Shown here in pieces: positions 1 to 7,790 of a stretch of 14,064 nucleotides of DNA. The DNA comes from DATGFB01 sp032160545. GTDB lineage: Bacteria > Actinomycetota > Actinomycetes > Mycobacteriales > Jatrophihabitantaceae. Position 1 is the stretch's first letter. The number at the start of each line of letters is the position of its first letter. Below the pieces are notes generated by a model that ran no database searches, was not told the DNA's origin, and saw nothing but the letters and a program-made list of their open reading frames with translations. The DNA is taken from NCBI GenBank assembly GCA_032160545.1, contig JAVHVN010000060.1, forward strand, positions 1 to 14,064, given 5' to 3'. The translations under genes were made by a program, and so were the position numbers.

Positions 1-108
1 CCGGCGGACCGCACGGGGATGACGTACCTCGACCCCCGCGATCGTGCGCCCGGCGACCCAGCGCTGCACGCCCTGCCGGACGGTCTCGACCTCGGGCAGC
101 TCAGGCAC
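1..108 (-). CDS. mutM: Formamidopyrimidine-DNA glycosylase (Fpg/MutM), N-terminal fragment
   Basis: Only the first 36 codons lie in the window; the gene runs off the left edge. Read from a GTG at 108-106, the protein begins (M)PELPEVETVRQG, the hallmark N-terminus of Fpg/MutM. In this family the initiator Met is removed, the exposed Pro is the catalytic nucleophile and the following Glu assists. The enzyme excises 8-oxoguanine and other oxidised purines and nicks the abasic site. The start overlaps the rnc stop by 8 bp with no convincing Shine-Dalgarno sequence, so translation is probably coupled to rnc. The rnc-mutM order is common in actinobacteria. The identity is secure despite the short fragment. 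Nothing can be said about the zinc finger or C-terminus. Confidence 0.93.
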   Translation of the reverse strand, partial: MPELPEVETVRQGVQRWVAGRTIAGVEVRHPRAVRR

Positions 109-913
109 GGAGGTGCGCTGTGACCGAACCGGTGACCGTTGCGGCCGGACCGGGGGTCGACGTCGTGGGTGCGGAGCCGGCGGCGGCGGCGCTGGTCGGG
201 GCTGCGTCGTCCTCGGCGGTGATCGCGCGCCACGCCGATTCGGCGGCCGACTGCTCGGCCTCCTTCTTGCTGTGCCCGGTGCAGGCAACGAAGGTGCGCC
301 CGGCGATCTGCGCGCGGGCGGTGAAGACCTTGGCGTGGTCGGGGCCGGCCGAGCTCATCTGGTATTCGGGGACGCCAAGTCCGCGTTCGGCTGTGAGCTC
401 CTGCAGCGTGGTCTTCCAATCCAGCCCGGCGCTGGTCGTCGCGACCTCGTGCATCAGCTCGTCGAACAAGGCGTGCACGACGCGGGCGGCACCGTCGAGG
501 CCGTGTTCGAGGTAGATCGCGCCGAGGATCGCCTCGACGGTGTCGGCCAGGATGCTGGACTTGTCACGGCCGCCGGTGGTCTCTTCTCCCCGCCCCAGAC
601 GGACGAAGGCGCCGATGCCGTGGGCTCCGACGCCGCGCCCGACGTCGGCGAGCGCGCGCATGTTGACGACGGACGCCCGCAGCTTGGCGAGCTTGCCCTC
701 GGAGAGGTCGGGGTGGGCGCGGTACAGCGTCTCGGTGACCACCAGACCCAGCACGGCGTCACCCAGGAACTCCAGCCGCTCGTTGTGCGGCAACCCGCCG
801 TGCTCGTAGGCGTACGAGCGGTGCGTGAGCGCGCGCCTGAGCAGCTCGGCCTCGATCTCGATGCCGAGCGCGGCAGCCAACCCGGATTGGTCGGCGTAGT
901 CAGGCGTGGTCAC
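101..913 (-). CDS. rnc: Ribonuclease III
   Basis: Double-strand-specific endoribonuclease that processes rRNA precursors and structured mRNAs. With a GTG start at 913 it is 270 aa. The catalytic domain has the signature NERLEFLGDAVLG near residues 45-56, with metal ligands at about E48, D52, D124 and E127 (the last two in DTVEAILGAIYLEHG). A dsRNA-binding domain follows from about residue 165 (DWKTTLQELTAERG) and ends in the GHSKKEAEQSAAESAW helix. About 35 Ala/Thr/Pro-rich residues form a C-terminal tail of unknown use. A TTG at 970 is in frame but would overlap rpmF by 40 bp and add residues the family lacks, so GTG 913, 17 bp after the rpmF stop, is preferred; it has only a weak ribosome-binding site. 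The stop overlaps mutM. The rpmF-rnc-mutM order is typical of actinobacteria. Confidence 0.96.
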   Translation of the reverse strand: MTTPDYADQSGLAAALGIEIEAELLRRALTHRSYAYEHGGLPHNERLEFLGDAVLGLVVTETLYRAHPDLSEGKLAKLRASVVNMRALADVGRGVGAHGIGAFVRLGRGEETTGGRDKSSILADTVEAILGAIYLEHGLDGAARVVHALFDELMHEVATTSAGLDWKTTLQELTAERGLGVPEYQMSSAGPDHAKVFTARAQIAGRTFVACTGHSKKEAEQSAAESAWRAITAEDDAAPTSAAAAGSAPTTSTPGPAATVTGSVTAHLRA

Positions 914-930
914 GACTGCGGCCGGCCGGC

Positions 931-1110
931 TCAGACGCTCAGAACCTGCCTGCCGTCGTACTGGCCGCAATTACTGCACGCGGTGTGGGGGAGCTTCATC
1001 TCGCCGCACGCACGGTTCGGGCACTGGACGAGCGTCGGGGCCGACGTCTTCCACTGCGACCGGCGGGCCCGGGTATTGCTGCGAGACATCTTCCGCTTCG
1101 GGACGGCCAC
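931..1110 (-). CDS. rpmF: 50S ribosomal protein L32, zinc-binding form
   Basis: A 59-aa protein starting at GTG 1110 with the typical L32 N-terminus MAVPKRKMSRSNTR and the end QYDGRQVLSV. Four cysteines (C30, C35, C45, C48) make a CPNRAC...CSNC zinc ribbon, so this is the zinc-containing (C+) paralogue. Many actinobacteria also carry a cysteine-free copy used under zinc starvation, which is not in this window. AGGAG about 9 nt upstream is a good Shine-Dalgarno sequence and overlaps the end of yceD, whose stop lies 6 bp before the start. The yceD-rpmF pairing is widespread in bacteria and supports co-transcription. rnc follows 17 bp downstream. Confidence 0.96.
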   Translation of the reverse strand: MAVPKRKMSRSNTRARRSQWKTSAPTLVQCPNRACGEMKLPHTACSNCGQYDGRQVLSV

Positions 1111-1116
1111 GTTCGT

Positions 1117-1743
1117 TCACTCCTGACTAGTCGAGCTGGAGGCGCTGGGAGCTGGGTCGTCGCCCCCGGCGCCGTCACCTGAGGTGAAGGCCGCGAGCGT
1201 CGCCCAGCGCGGGTCGAGCTGGTCGTGCGCATGACCGGCGGGAAGGTCGTCGAGCCGCTGCCCGCAGTCCGGGCACAGCCCGGGGCAGTCCGGACGGCAC
1301 AGCGGGGTCCAGGGCAGGCCGAGGACCACCGCATCTCGCACCACCGGCTCGATGTCGATGAGATCGCCGTCGACCCGGTGGACCTCGTCCTGCTCGGTCG
1401 TCTCGTCGGTGACGCTGTCGGCGTAGGCGAACAGCTCACAGATGTCGACGTCGAGCTCATCGGTGACCGGGTCGAGGCACCGCCCGCACTCGCCGGTGAG
1501 CGGGCCGGTGACGCTGCCCGTGACGAGCACGCCCTCGGTAACCGACTCGAGCCGGATATCGACTGCGAGCGGAGCGCCTTCCGGCACCCCGATGATGTCG
1601 AGACCGAACCCCGTAGGCGCGGGGACGCCACGCCGATATTCACGCATCGCGCCCGGCCGGCGGCCCAGTTCCCGGACGTCGAAGACGAATGGGCTGCGCG
1701 CGTCCGCGGTCGGAACGTGCTTCGGTGTGGTGTTCTCAGGCAT
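1117..1743 (-). CDS. yceD: YceD/DUF177 family protein
   Basis: A 208-aa protein of the DUF177 (YceD) family, encoded directly before rpmF as in most bacteria. Family members are linked to 23S rRNA or large-subunit accumulation, but the biochemical role is not settled. A conserved N-terminal half (FVFDVRELGRRPGAMREY, residues 20-36) is followed by CGRCLDPV (C86, C89) and a C-terminal cysteine cluster PLCRPDCPGLCPDCG (C149, C153, C157, C160). These six cysteines suggest metal binding. The tail from about residue 188 is low-complexity Gly/Asp/Ser. I use the ATG at 1743 because homology begins just after it and the open frame upstream is unrelated arginine-rich translation of the sepIVA antisense phase. 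Only a weak CAGGG lies upstream. A 101-bp gap with a candidate promoter separates it from sepIVA. Confidence 0.93.
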   Translation of the reverse strand: MPENTTPKHVPTADARSPFVFDVRELGRRPGAMREYRRGVPAPTGFGLDIIGVPEGAPLAVDIRLESVTEGVLVTGSVTGPLTGECGRCLDPVTDELDVDICELFAYADSVTDETTEQDEVHRVDGDLIDIEPVVRDAVVLGLPWTPLCRPDCPGLCPDCGQRLDDLPAGHAHDQLDPRWATLAAFTSGDGAGGDDPAPSASSSTSQE

Positions 1744-1780
1744 ACGAAGTCGGCCCTGACTCAGGTTGAGGCCATGGACG

Positions 1781-1810
1781 AGCTTAGCCGAGAACCGCCG
1801 CTGCCCCGAA
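1781..1810 (-). promoter_or_regulatory. Candidate promoter for yceD-rpmF-rnc-mutM
   Basis: In the 101-bp gap before yceD, the minus strand reads TTCGGG (1810-1805), an 18-bp spacer, then TAAGCT (1786-1781). TAAGCT fits the actinobacterial TAnnnT -10 consensus and the -35 match is poor. It would give a leader of about 30 nt before the yceD ATG. The position suits an internal promoter supplying the ribosomal-protein half of the cluster. Weak sequence-only evidence. Confidence 0.35.
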
Positions 1811-1844
1811 ATCGCACGGATATCGGGGGGCCGTACGGACCTGA

Positions 1845-2582
1845 TCAGCCTGGCGGGGCAGGCGGACGGCCCGGTTCGCGGTCGTCCGCGGGCCGGCCGG
1901 ACTGCTGTCCGCGGCCGTGCTCCCGGCGCCCTGCGAGGGCGATCCGGCCCTGCTCGGCCGTGGCGGCCGCGCGCTGCAGCCGGTCGGCGAGGTCGGCCAG
2001 CGTGCGGTCGGTGTAATCCTCGGCATCGGCCGCGAGCTTGGCCGCGTACGCCTCGGCCTCGGCGCGTACCTGTTCGGCGGAGCGCTGCGCGTCGGCCAGC
2101 GCCTCGGCCCGCAGCCGGGCGAGCTCGTCGGCGGCCCGGTGCTGCTCGGCGGCGAGGTCGGCGCGGTGCGCCTCGGCGACCTCCCGGGCCTGGCGCTGGA
2201 TCTCGGCGGCGCGGTCTCGCGCGGCCGTGTGGATCTCGGTCTGGGAGACGAGGCGCGCGTGTTCGGTCCGCCCGGCAGTGAGGATCTCGGTGGAGTGGGC
2301 CTGTGCCTCGGCCATGATCCGCTCGGCGTGCTCGGTCGCTGCCGCCACGGCCGCCTCGGCGCGCCGGGCCGCCTCGTGCAGCAGCTCCTCGCGCCGGGAG
2401 ATGGTGCGCCGCGCCTCGTCCATCTCGGGCGGCATCGTCTCGCGCAGCCCGTCCAGCAGATCGAGGACGCGTTCCCGCGGGAGGACGCAGGACGACGACA
2501 TCGGCAGGACCCGCGCAGTCTCGACCATCTCGACCAGCTCGGTGAGCAGCTCGTCGGTGCGGCGCAGAGACTGGTCGGTCAC
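1845..2582 (-). CDS. sepIVA: SepIVA-like DivIVA-family coiled-coil protein (septation/cell-envelope growth)
   Basis: A 245-aa, alanine- and glutamate-rich coiled coil. The N-terminal block ETARVLPMSSSCVLPRE (residues 21-37), followed by LDGLRETMPPEMDEAR, and the mid-protein motif HARLVSQTEI (108-117) resemble my recollection of mycobacterial SepIVA, a DivIVA-like factor needed for septation and polar envelope growth. That homologue is encoded near the coaD/yceD/rnc region. Residues about 55-215 are predicted continuous coiled coil; the last 30 residues are Gly/Arg/Pro-rich and probably disordered. It is cytoplasmic, with no signal peptide. The GTG start at 2582 lies 6 bp after the coaD stop without a clear ribosome-binding site, which suggests coupling. 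The alternative label is a generic ATP-synthase-b-like or DivIVA-domain protein. The family is well supported; function in this organism is inferred. Confidence 0.82.
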   Translation of the reverse strand: MTDQSLRRTDELLTELVEMVETARVLPMSSSCVLPRERVLDLLDGLRETMPPEMDEARRTISRREELLHEAARRAEAAVAAATEHAERIMAEAQAHSTEILTAGRTEHARLVSQTEIHTAARDRAAEIQRQAREVAEAHRADLAAEQHRAADELARLRAEALADAQRSAEQVRAEAEAYAAKLAADAEDYTDRTLADLADRLQRAAATAEQGRIALAGRREHGRGQQSGRPADDREPGRPPAPPG

Positions 2583-2588
2583 GGGCCG

Positions 2589-3113
2589 CTAGTCCGAGGG
2601 CCCGGAGTCTGCGTCGCCGCGTTCGACCCGGTCGACCAGGCGCTTGAGGACGTTGGGCGGCACGAGCGAGGAGACGTCGCCGCCCCATCGCGCGATCTCC
2701 TTCACCAAGCTGGAGGCGAGGAAGCTGTACTCGGGGTTCGTCGGCATGAACAGCGTGTCGATGCCGGCCATGCCGCGGTTCATCTGCGCCATCTGCAACT
2801 CGTAGTCGAAGTCGCTGACGGCCCGCAGGCCCTTGATGATCACCGGGATGTCATGGCTGCGGCAGTACTCGACAACCAGCCCCTCGAACGCGTCGATGCT
2901 GACGTTGCCGTACGACGCGGTCACCTCCTCGAGCAGCTCCCGGCGCTCGTCGACGGAGAACAGGCTCGACTTCGACTGGTTGACGAACACGGCGACGACG
3001 ACCTCGTCGTAGAGCTCGGCGGCGCGGCTGATGATGTCGAGGTGCCCGTTGGTGACCGGGTCGAAGGAACCGGGGCAGACTGCCCGGCGGACCTTCTGCG
3101 GAGGGGTGTTCAT
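2589..3113 (-). CDS. coaD: Phosphopantetheine adenylyltransferase (CoA biosynthesis)
   Basis: Transfers AMP from ATP to 4'-phosphopantetheine to form dephospho-CoA, the penultimate step of CoA synthesis. The 174-aa protein carries the nucleotidyltransferase motif GSFDPVTNGH (residues 15-24), KGLRAVSDFDYELQMAQMN (94-112) and YSFLASSLVKEIARWGGDVS (129-148), the equivalent of the ISSTxVR nucleotide-binding motif. It is slightly longer than the usual 160 aa because of about 7 extra N-terminal residues and an acidic tail (GDADSGPSD). The ATG at 3113 overlaps the rsmD TGA in an ATGA arrangement, which fixes the start. rsmD-coaD is a very common bacterial pair. sepIVA follows after 6 bp. Confidence 0.97.
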   Translation of the reverse strand: MNTPPQKVRRAVCPGSFDPVTNGHLDIISRAAELYDEVVVAVFVNQSKSSLFSVDERRELLEEVTASYGNVSIDAFEGLVVEYCRSHDIPVIIKGLRAVSDFDYELQMAQMNRGMAGIDTLFMPTNPEYSFLASSLVKEIARWGGDVSSLVPPNVLKRLVDRVERGDADSGPSD

Positions 3114-3667
3114 CGTCGGCGACCGTACCAAAGCACGCCCTCGCCGTAGCGCTTCTGCTTGATCGGTTCGAGCGCTTCGGGCCATTGCGGCTCAGCGCCG
3201 CGTGCCGATCGTTCGACGACGACCACGGCTCCATCGGCGAGCCAGTCGGGTGTCGCGAGCGTGCTCAGCAGCACAGCCAGGGGCTGCTCGGCGAACGCAT
3301 ACGGCGGGTCGACGAACGCCAGATCGAACGGATGGTCGCACCCGCCGCCGACGAGGTAGGCGGCCGCCGGACGGCGGTGGATCTCGGCGCGATCGATGCC
3401 GACGGCGGCGACGTTCCTGCGGATCAGCTCGTACGCCGTCCGGTCGGAGTCCACGAAGGTTGCCCAGGCGGCGCCCCTGGACAGCGCCTCGAGGCCGACG
3501 GCTCCGGTGCCGGCGAACAGGTCGAGGACGCGCGCCCCACCGATGTCGGTCAGCCCGGCTAGCGAGTTGAACAGCGCCTCGCGGGCCCGGTCGGACGTCG
3601 GCCGGGTGCCCCGCGGCGGTACTGCGAGACGGCGGCCCTTGGCCGTGCCGCCGACGATCCTGGTCAC
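3110..3667 (-). CDS. rsmD: 16S rRNA (guanine(966)-N(2))-methyltransferase RsmD
   Basis: A 185-aa SAM-dependent methyltransferase that modifies G966 of 16S rRNA in the assembled 30S subunit. It begins MTRIVGGTAKGRRL, with the typical RPTSDRAREALFNSL at residues 22-36. The SAM-binding motif I is DLFAGTGAVGLEAL (49-62), and the catalytic N6/N2-type motif DPPY is at 120-123. It starts at GTG 3667, preceded by GGAGG with a 6-nt spacer. Its stop overlaps the coaD start by 4 bp. A 46-bp gap separates it from recG upstream. Length and motifs match the family, with nothing missing. Confidence 0.95.
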   Translation of the reverse strand: MTRIVGGTAKGRRLAVPPRGTRPTSDRAREALFNSLAGLTDIGGARVLDLFAGTGAVGLEALSRGAAWATFVDSDRTAYELIRRNVAAVGIDRAEIHRRPAAAYLVGGGCDHPFDLAFVDPPYAFAEQPLAVLLSTLATPDWLADGAVVVVERSARGAEPQWPEALEPIKQKRYGEGVLWYGRRR

Positions 3668-3713
3668 GAGTGCCTCCGCCGCGCCCGCGCCCTGCGGTCA
3701 GCAACGGCACACG

Positions 3714-5921
3714 TCATGCCTTCTCCAGGTACTCGGCCTGCGCATCGGCGACAAGCGCCGCCACCTGGGCGGCCAGCAACGGATGCGCGCAGAGATCCGG
3801 GTCCGCAGCCACCAGGTCGCTCGCTTCGGCCCGGGCCGCGACGATCAGGTCTTCGTCGCGCAGCAACGAGAGCAGGCGCAGCTGCGAGCGCCGGCCGGAC
3901 TGGGCGACCCCGAGCACGTCCCCCTCGCGGCGCTGTTCGACGTCCAGCCGGGCCAGCGCGAAGCCGTCGGTCGTCGCAGCCACCGCGTCGAGCCGCTCAC
4001 GTGCCGGCGTGTCAGCCGGCGCGTCGGTGACGAGCAGGCAGGTGCCTGCGGCACTCCCCCGGCCGATGCGCCCTCGCAGCTGGTGCAGCTGCGAGACGCC
4101 GAAGCGGTCGGCGTCCATGACGACCATCACCGTCGCATTGGGCACGTCGACGCCGACCTCGACGACTGTCGTCGCGACCAGCACATCGATGGCGCCCTTC
4201 GCGAAGTCGGACATGGTGCGATCCTTCTCATCCGCCGGTAGACGGCCGTGAAGTTCCGCGACCCGCAGCCCGGCGAGTGACCCGGATCGCAGCGACTCGA
4301 GTGTCTCGACCACGCCGACCGGCGGCCGTCGTGCCGGCGCGGCCCCGTCGGGACCGTCCTGCGCAAGGGCCTCGGCGTCGTCGGTGTCGTCGGTCTCGGC
4401 CCCGCCGTCCCCGATGCGCGGGCAGACCACGAAGGCCTGCCGACCCTGATCGACCTCCTCGCGGACGCGCCCCCACACGCGCTCGAGCCACCCCGGCCGC
4501 TCGAGCGCCGGTACCACCGTCGTCGAGATCGGCGAGCGGCCCTTCGGCAGCTCGGCCAGCGTCGAGGTCTCGAGATCGCCGAAGACCGTCATCGCGACCG
4601 TGCGCGGAATCGGCGTCGCCGTCATGACGAGCACGTGCGGCGGGCGGTCAGCCTTGCCCCGCAGCGCGTCGCGCTGTTCGACCCCGAACCGGTGCTGCTC
4701 GTCGATCACCACGAGTCCGAGATCGGCGAAACTCACCTGGTCCTGAATCAGAGCGTGCGTACCGACGACGATGCCGGCGCTTCCGGCGGCCGCCTCGAGC
4801 AACGCCGTCCGCCGCGCCGCGGCGGACAGCGAGCCGGTGAGCAGGGTCACCCGGGTGGCGGTGTCGCTGCTTCCGAGCAGGCCGGCGTGCCCCAGCGGGC
4901 CCAGCATCTCCTCGATGGAGCGCGCGTGTTGCTGCGCGAGCACCTCGGTCGGGGCGAGCAGCGCCGCCTGGCCGCCCGCGTCGACGACCTGCAGCATCGC
5001 CCGAAGCGCGACGACGGTCTTGCCCGAGCCCACCTCGCCCTGCAGCAACCGGTGCATCGGGTGCTCGCCGCTGAGCTCGCCGGCAAGCACCTCGCCGACC
5101 TCACGCTGGCCACTGGTCAGCTCGAACGGCAGCCGCTGGTCGAACGCCGCCCGTAGCCCGTCGGGGCGCGGGGGCCTCGGGGTGGCCGGGTTCGCCGCGA
5201 CGGCTGCGCGGCGCTGCGCCAGCGTGAGCTGCATGCCGAAGGCCTCGTCCCATGCCAGCCGGCGCCGGGCGCTGTACCACTGCTCACGGTTCTCGGGGCG
5301 GTGCACGGCCCGCAGGGCACTGTCGAAGTCGGGCAGGCCGCGCCGCGCCCGCACTTCGATCGGCACCGGATCGGGAATCTCGTCCAGCAGCCGCAGGACT
5401 ATGCGCACGGCCTCGGAGATCTGCCAGGTGCGGACGTCCTTCGTCGCCGGGTACACCGGGATCAGCGCGCCGGCGTACTGGTCGATCGTCTCGCCATCGG
5501 TGTCGTCGCCTTCGAGCAGCACGTAGGCCGGGTGCGCCAACTGCCGGGTGCGGTTGAACAGCCCGACCTTGCCCGAGAACAGCCCCCGTGCGCCGGGTGT
5601 CAGCTCCTTCTCGCGCCAGAGCTGCCGCCTGCCGAAGAACACCAGCGTCAGCGTGCCCCTGCCGTCGCCGATCACCGCCTCGAGGCGGGGATTGCCGCCG
5701 TTGCGGCCAGGGATGGCGCGGCAGCTGCGGACCTCGGCGAGGACGGTGACATCGTCGTCCACCTGCAAGGTCGCGAGGTCGGTGAGTTCACCCCGCTCGG
5801 CGAGGCGGCGCGGATAGTGCTGCACCAGGTCGTTGACGGTGCGCAGCCCGAACGCCTTCTCGAGAAGCGAGGCGACGCGGCCGACCACGTCGGGCAGGCG
5901 CGTCGCGAGCGTGGTGGTCAT
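3714..5921 (-). CDS. recG: ATP-dependent DNA helicase RecG
   Basis: A 735-aa superfamily 2 helicase that reverses stalled forks and migrates Holliday junctions. The N-terminal wedge/OB region (about 1-260) contains LVQHYPRRLAERGELTDL. The helicase motifs follow: Walker A GEVGSGKT at 295-302, DEQH at 407-410, TATPIPRT at 434-441, and near the C-terminus VVEVGVDVPNAT and QLHQLRGRIGRG. An acidic insert (ETDDTDDAEALAQDG) in the second helicase domain looks like lineage-specific decoration. The ATG at 5921 overlaps the stop of the upstream dak gene in ATGA, so the two are probably translationally coupled; the open frame further upstream is not RecG-like. rsmD follows after 46 bp. All motifs are intact. 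Confidence 0.97.
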   Translation of the reverse strand: MTTTLATRLPDVVGRVASLLEKAFGLRTVNDLVQHYPRRLAERGELTDLATLQVDDDVTVLAEVRSCRAIPGRNGGNPRLEAVIGDGRGTLTLVFFGRRQLWREKELTPGARGLFSGKVGLFNRTRQLAHPAYVLLEGDDTDGETIDQYAGALIPVYPATKDVRTWQISEAVRIVLRLLDEIPDPVPIEVRARRGLPDFDSALRAVHRPENREQWYSARRRLAWDEAFGMQLTLAQRRAAVAANPATPRPPRPDGLRAAFDQRLPFELTSGQREVGEVLAGELSGEHPMHRLLQGEVGSGKTVVALRAMLQVVDAGGQAALLAPTEVLAQQHARSIEEMLGPLGHAGLLGSSDTATRVTLLTGSLSAAARRTALLEAAAGSAGIVVGTHALIQDQVSFADLGLVVIDEQHRFGVEQRDALRGKADRPPHVLVMTATPIPRTVAMTVFGDLETSTLAELPKGRSPISTTVVPALERPGWLERVWGRVREEVDQGRQAFVVCPRIGDGGAETDDTDDAEALAQDGPDGAAPARRPPVGVVETLESLRSGSLAGLRVAELHGRLPADEKDRTMSDFAKGAIDVLVATTVVEVGVDVPNATVMVVMDADRFGVSQLHQLRGRIGRGSAAGTCLLVTDAPADTPARERLDAVAATTDGFALARLDVEQRREGDVLGVAQSGRRSQLRLLSLLRDEDLIVAARAEASDLVAADPDLCAHPLLAAQVAALVADAQAEYLEKA

Positions 5922-7615
5922 TCGACGCCGATGATCAGCGGGCAGCTCTGCTGACCCGCGGCGTACACGGTGACCTCGGCGAGTGGAGCGCGGTTGCGGA
6001 CGTGCCCGGCGATCACGGCGCCGACGCCGTTCGGGGCGCCTTCGCCGACGAGCACGGTGAGCAGTTCGGCGCCGACCCCCAGCAGCCGGTCGGTCAGGGC
6101 GAACGTCACCGCGAGCAGACCATGGCCGATCTCGACCACCTCGCCGTCGATGAGGCCCAGGATGTCGCCGGGCTCGCACATGCCGACGGAGGTCAGCGCT
6201 TGCTGGTCCGCGACCACCACCTCGGCGAAGCGGGTCGCGGCCGCCGCCTCGGCCATGGCGACCACGTCATCGTCGAACGACCGGTTTCCGTCGTGCACGG
6301 CGATCGCGGCCAGCGCCTGGACCGCTGACCGGGTGGGGACGACCGCCGCGCGCACGCCGTCGCGTCGGACCACGCGAACGGCCTCGTCCGCGGCGGCCAG
6401 CGCCGGTGCGCCGATCGGCACGAGCACGACCTCTGCGGCGTGGGTGGAGCGCGCGACCGCGACGACGTCGTCGGCGGCCGGGTCGAGGCCGTCGACGACC
6501 TGGACTCCCTCGCGGGCGAAGAGCGGGCCGAGGCCCGCCCCTGGCGCGACGGCCACGACAGCCACGGCCCCCGGCGCCTGCTGGTCGGTAAATCGCAGCA
6601 CCGAGATGCGGTACGGGCGACCCGCGTGCACGCCGGCCTCGACCGCGGCACCGACGTCGTTGGTGTGCACGTGGACGTTCCACAGCCCGTCGCCGGTGCC
6701 CGCGAGGGTGACCGAATCACCGATCACCGCCAGCGCGCCACGCAGTTCGGCGGGCTCGGCGCCCGGTTCGATGTCGAGAAGGTATTGCACCTCGTACCCG
6801 AACTCGGGGCTGCCGGTCTCGCGGTGGGCAGGTCGAGGCGAAGGCGCCGCACCGAGCGGCTCGGTGAGGGACGCGGAGGCCCCGATGGCGCCCGTGCCGA
6901 TGGCGCGAGTGGTGCCTGGGGTGTCGGCAGGTCCGCCGGTGCCGGTGACGACGTCGAGCAGCGCCTCGAGCACCAGGACGTACCCCTTGGCGCCGGCGTC
7001 GACCACGCCGGCCTCGGCGAGAACCGGATGCTGGCCGGTCGTGCGGGCCAACGCCACGCGGGCGGCCGTAACGGCTGCCTGGACACAGTCGGGCAGGCGG
7101 TCGCCCTCGCTTGCCGGGTCGGGCAGCGCGTCGGCGACGGCGCGAGCAACCGTGAGCAGCGTGCCGTCGGCGGGCTCGGCGACCGCACGCCAGGCGTGGT
7201 CGGCACCGAGGCGCAGGGCGCGGCAGAGCACCGCGCCGGTGATCACCCTGCCGGCAGCGCCAGCAGCGCCGTCAGCGCCGTGCTCGCCGTCCGAACCCTT
7301 CGGCGCAAACCTCCCTGCGGAGGCATCGGCGAGACCGCGCAGCAGTTGCGAGAGGATCACGCCCGAGTTGCCGCGGGCGCCCCGTACGGCGCCGCGGGCC
7401 AGCGCCCGCGCCGCACCGGCCGCGTCGACGTCCGCCGGCTCGGCGGCCAGAGCGTCATCGGCGGCGGCAAGGGTCAGTGCGAGGTTCGTGCCGGTGTCGC
7501 CGTCGGGTACCGGGAACACGTTCAACGCGTCGATCTCGTCCTGGTGCACCCGGACGGACGCGAGCGCCGCGCCACTCCAGCGGCGGATCGCGGAAGCGTC
7601 GAGCGCGTCGAGCAC
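5918..7615 (-). CDS. DAK/DhaL-domain kinase, FakA-like (probable fatty acid kinase)
   Basis: About 565 aa. The N-terminal DhaL-type ATP-binding domain has DALNVFPVPDGDTGTN (residues 29-44, Mg-binding aspartates at about D38 and D40), ARGNSGVILSQLLRG (80-94) and AEAGVVDAGAKGY (200-212). A Gly/Thr/Ala/Pro-rich linker (about 223-268) follows. The C-terminal half (EFGYEVQYLLDIEPG, then NVHVHTNDVGAAVEAG) matches the middle and C-terminal domains of FakA/YloV proteins. Firmicute FakA phosphorylates fatty acids bound to a FakB/DegV partner. No partner gene is in the window, so the substrate here is inferred. I choose GTG 7615 because AGGGGG lies about 6 nt upstream; GTG 7621 is also possible. It is the first gene of the minus-strand cluster and overlaps recG by 4 bp. 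Dihydroxyacetone kinase is less likely, since no DhaK domain is present. Confidence 0.88.
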   Translation of the reverse strand: MLDALDASAIRRWSGAALASVRVHQDEIDALNVFPVPDGDTGTNLALTLAAADDALAAEPADVDAAGAARALARGAVRGARGNSGVILSQLLRGLADASAGRFAPKGSDGEHGADGAAGAAGRVITGAVLCRALRLGADHAWRAVAEPADGTLLTVARAVADALPDPASEGDRLPDCVQAAVTAARVALARTTGQHPVLAEAGVVDAGAKGYVLVLEALLDVVTGTGGPADTPGTTRAIGTGAIGASASLTEPLGAAPSPRPAHRETGSPEFGYEVQYLLDIEPGAEPAELRGALAVIGDSVTLAGTGDGLWNVHVHTNDVGAAVEAGVHAGRPYRISVLRFTDQQAPGAVAVVAVAPGAGLGPLFAREGVQVVDGLDPAADDVVAVARSTHAAEVVLVPIGAPALAAADEAVRVVRRDGVRAAVVPTRSAVQALAAIAVHDGNRSFDDDVVAMAEAAAATRFAEVVVADQQALTSVGMCEPGDILGLIDGEVVEIGHGLLAVTFALTDRLLGVGAELLTVLVGEGAPNGVGAVIAGHVRNRAPLAEVTVYAAGQQSCPLIIGVE

Positions 7616-7678
7616 GACCACCCCCTGCAACCGGACAGCCGGGCGGCGACGCTGGCGCAGCAGAGACCCGGTGGCCGC

Positions 7679-7684
7679 AGAATA
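7679..7684 (-). promoter_or_regulatory. Candidate -10 box for the dak-recG cluster
   Basis: TATTCT on the minus strand fits TAnnnT and would start transcription about 57 nt before the dak GTG. No good -35 hexamer is visible at 16-18 bp, so support is weak. Confidence 0.3.
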
Positions 7685-7725
7685 CTGGCCGGGTCCGACG
7701 CCAGCGGCATGCCGGTTACGGCGGT

Positions 7726-7755
7726 TTGGCCGCGCGGCGTGCGAACGGTTAGACT
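7726..7755 (+). promoter_or_regulatory. Candidate promoter for rpmB
   Basis: TTGGCC (7726-7731), an 18-bp spacer and TAGACT (7750-7755) form a plausible sigma-70-type promoter. It would give a leader of roughly 110 nt before the rpmB start, containing the palindrome at 7791-7803. It is back to back with the candidate dak -10 box about 70 bp away. Confidence 0.45.
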
Positions 7756-7790
7756 CCTCGGGTTGCCCGGAACTGGGCTGCGCGATGGAA

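Noticed and set aside
914..970. Longer rnc start at TTG 970
   Set aside because: It would overlap rpmF by 40 bp and add 19 residues absent from the family; GTG 913 is better placed.
1804..1828. Possible hairpin CCCCGA / TCGGGG after sepIVA
   Set aside because: Six-bp stem with a 13-nt loop and no supporting features; it also overlaps the candidate -35 box. Too weak to call a terminator.
1917..3149. A 410-codon plus-strand frame across sepIVA and coaD
   Set aside because: It spans two genes with clear homology on the minus strand and has no recognisable domain.
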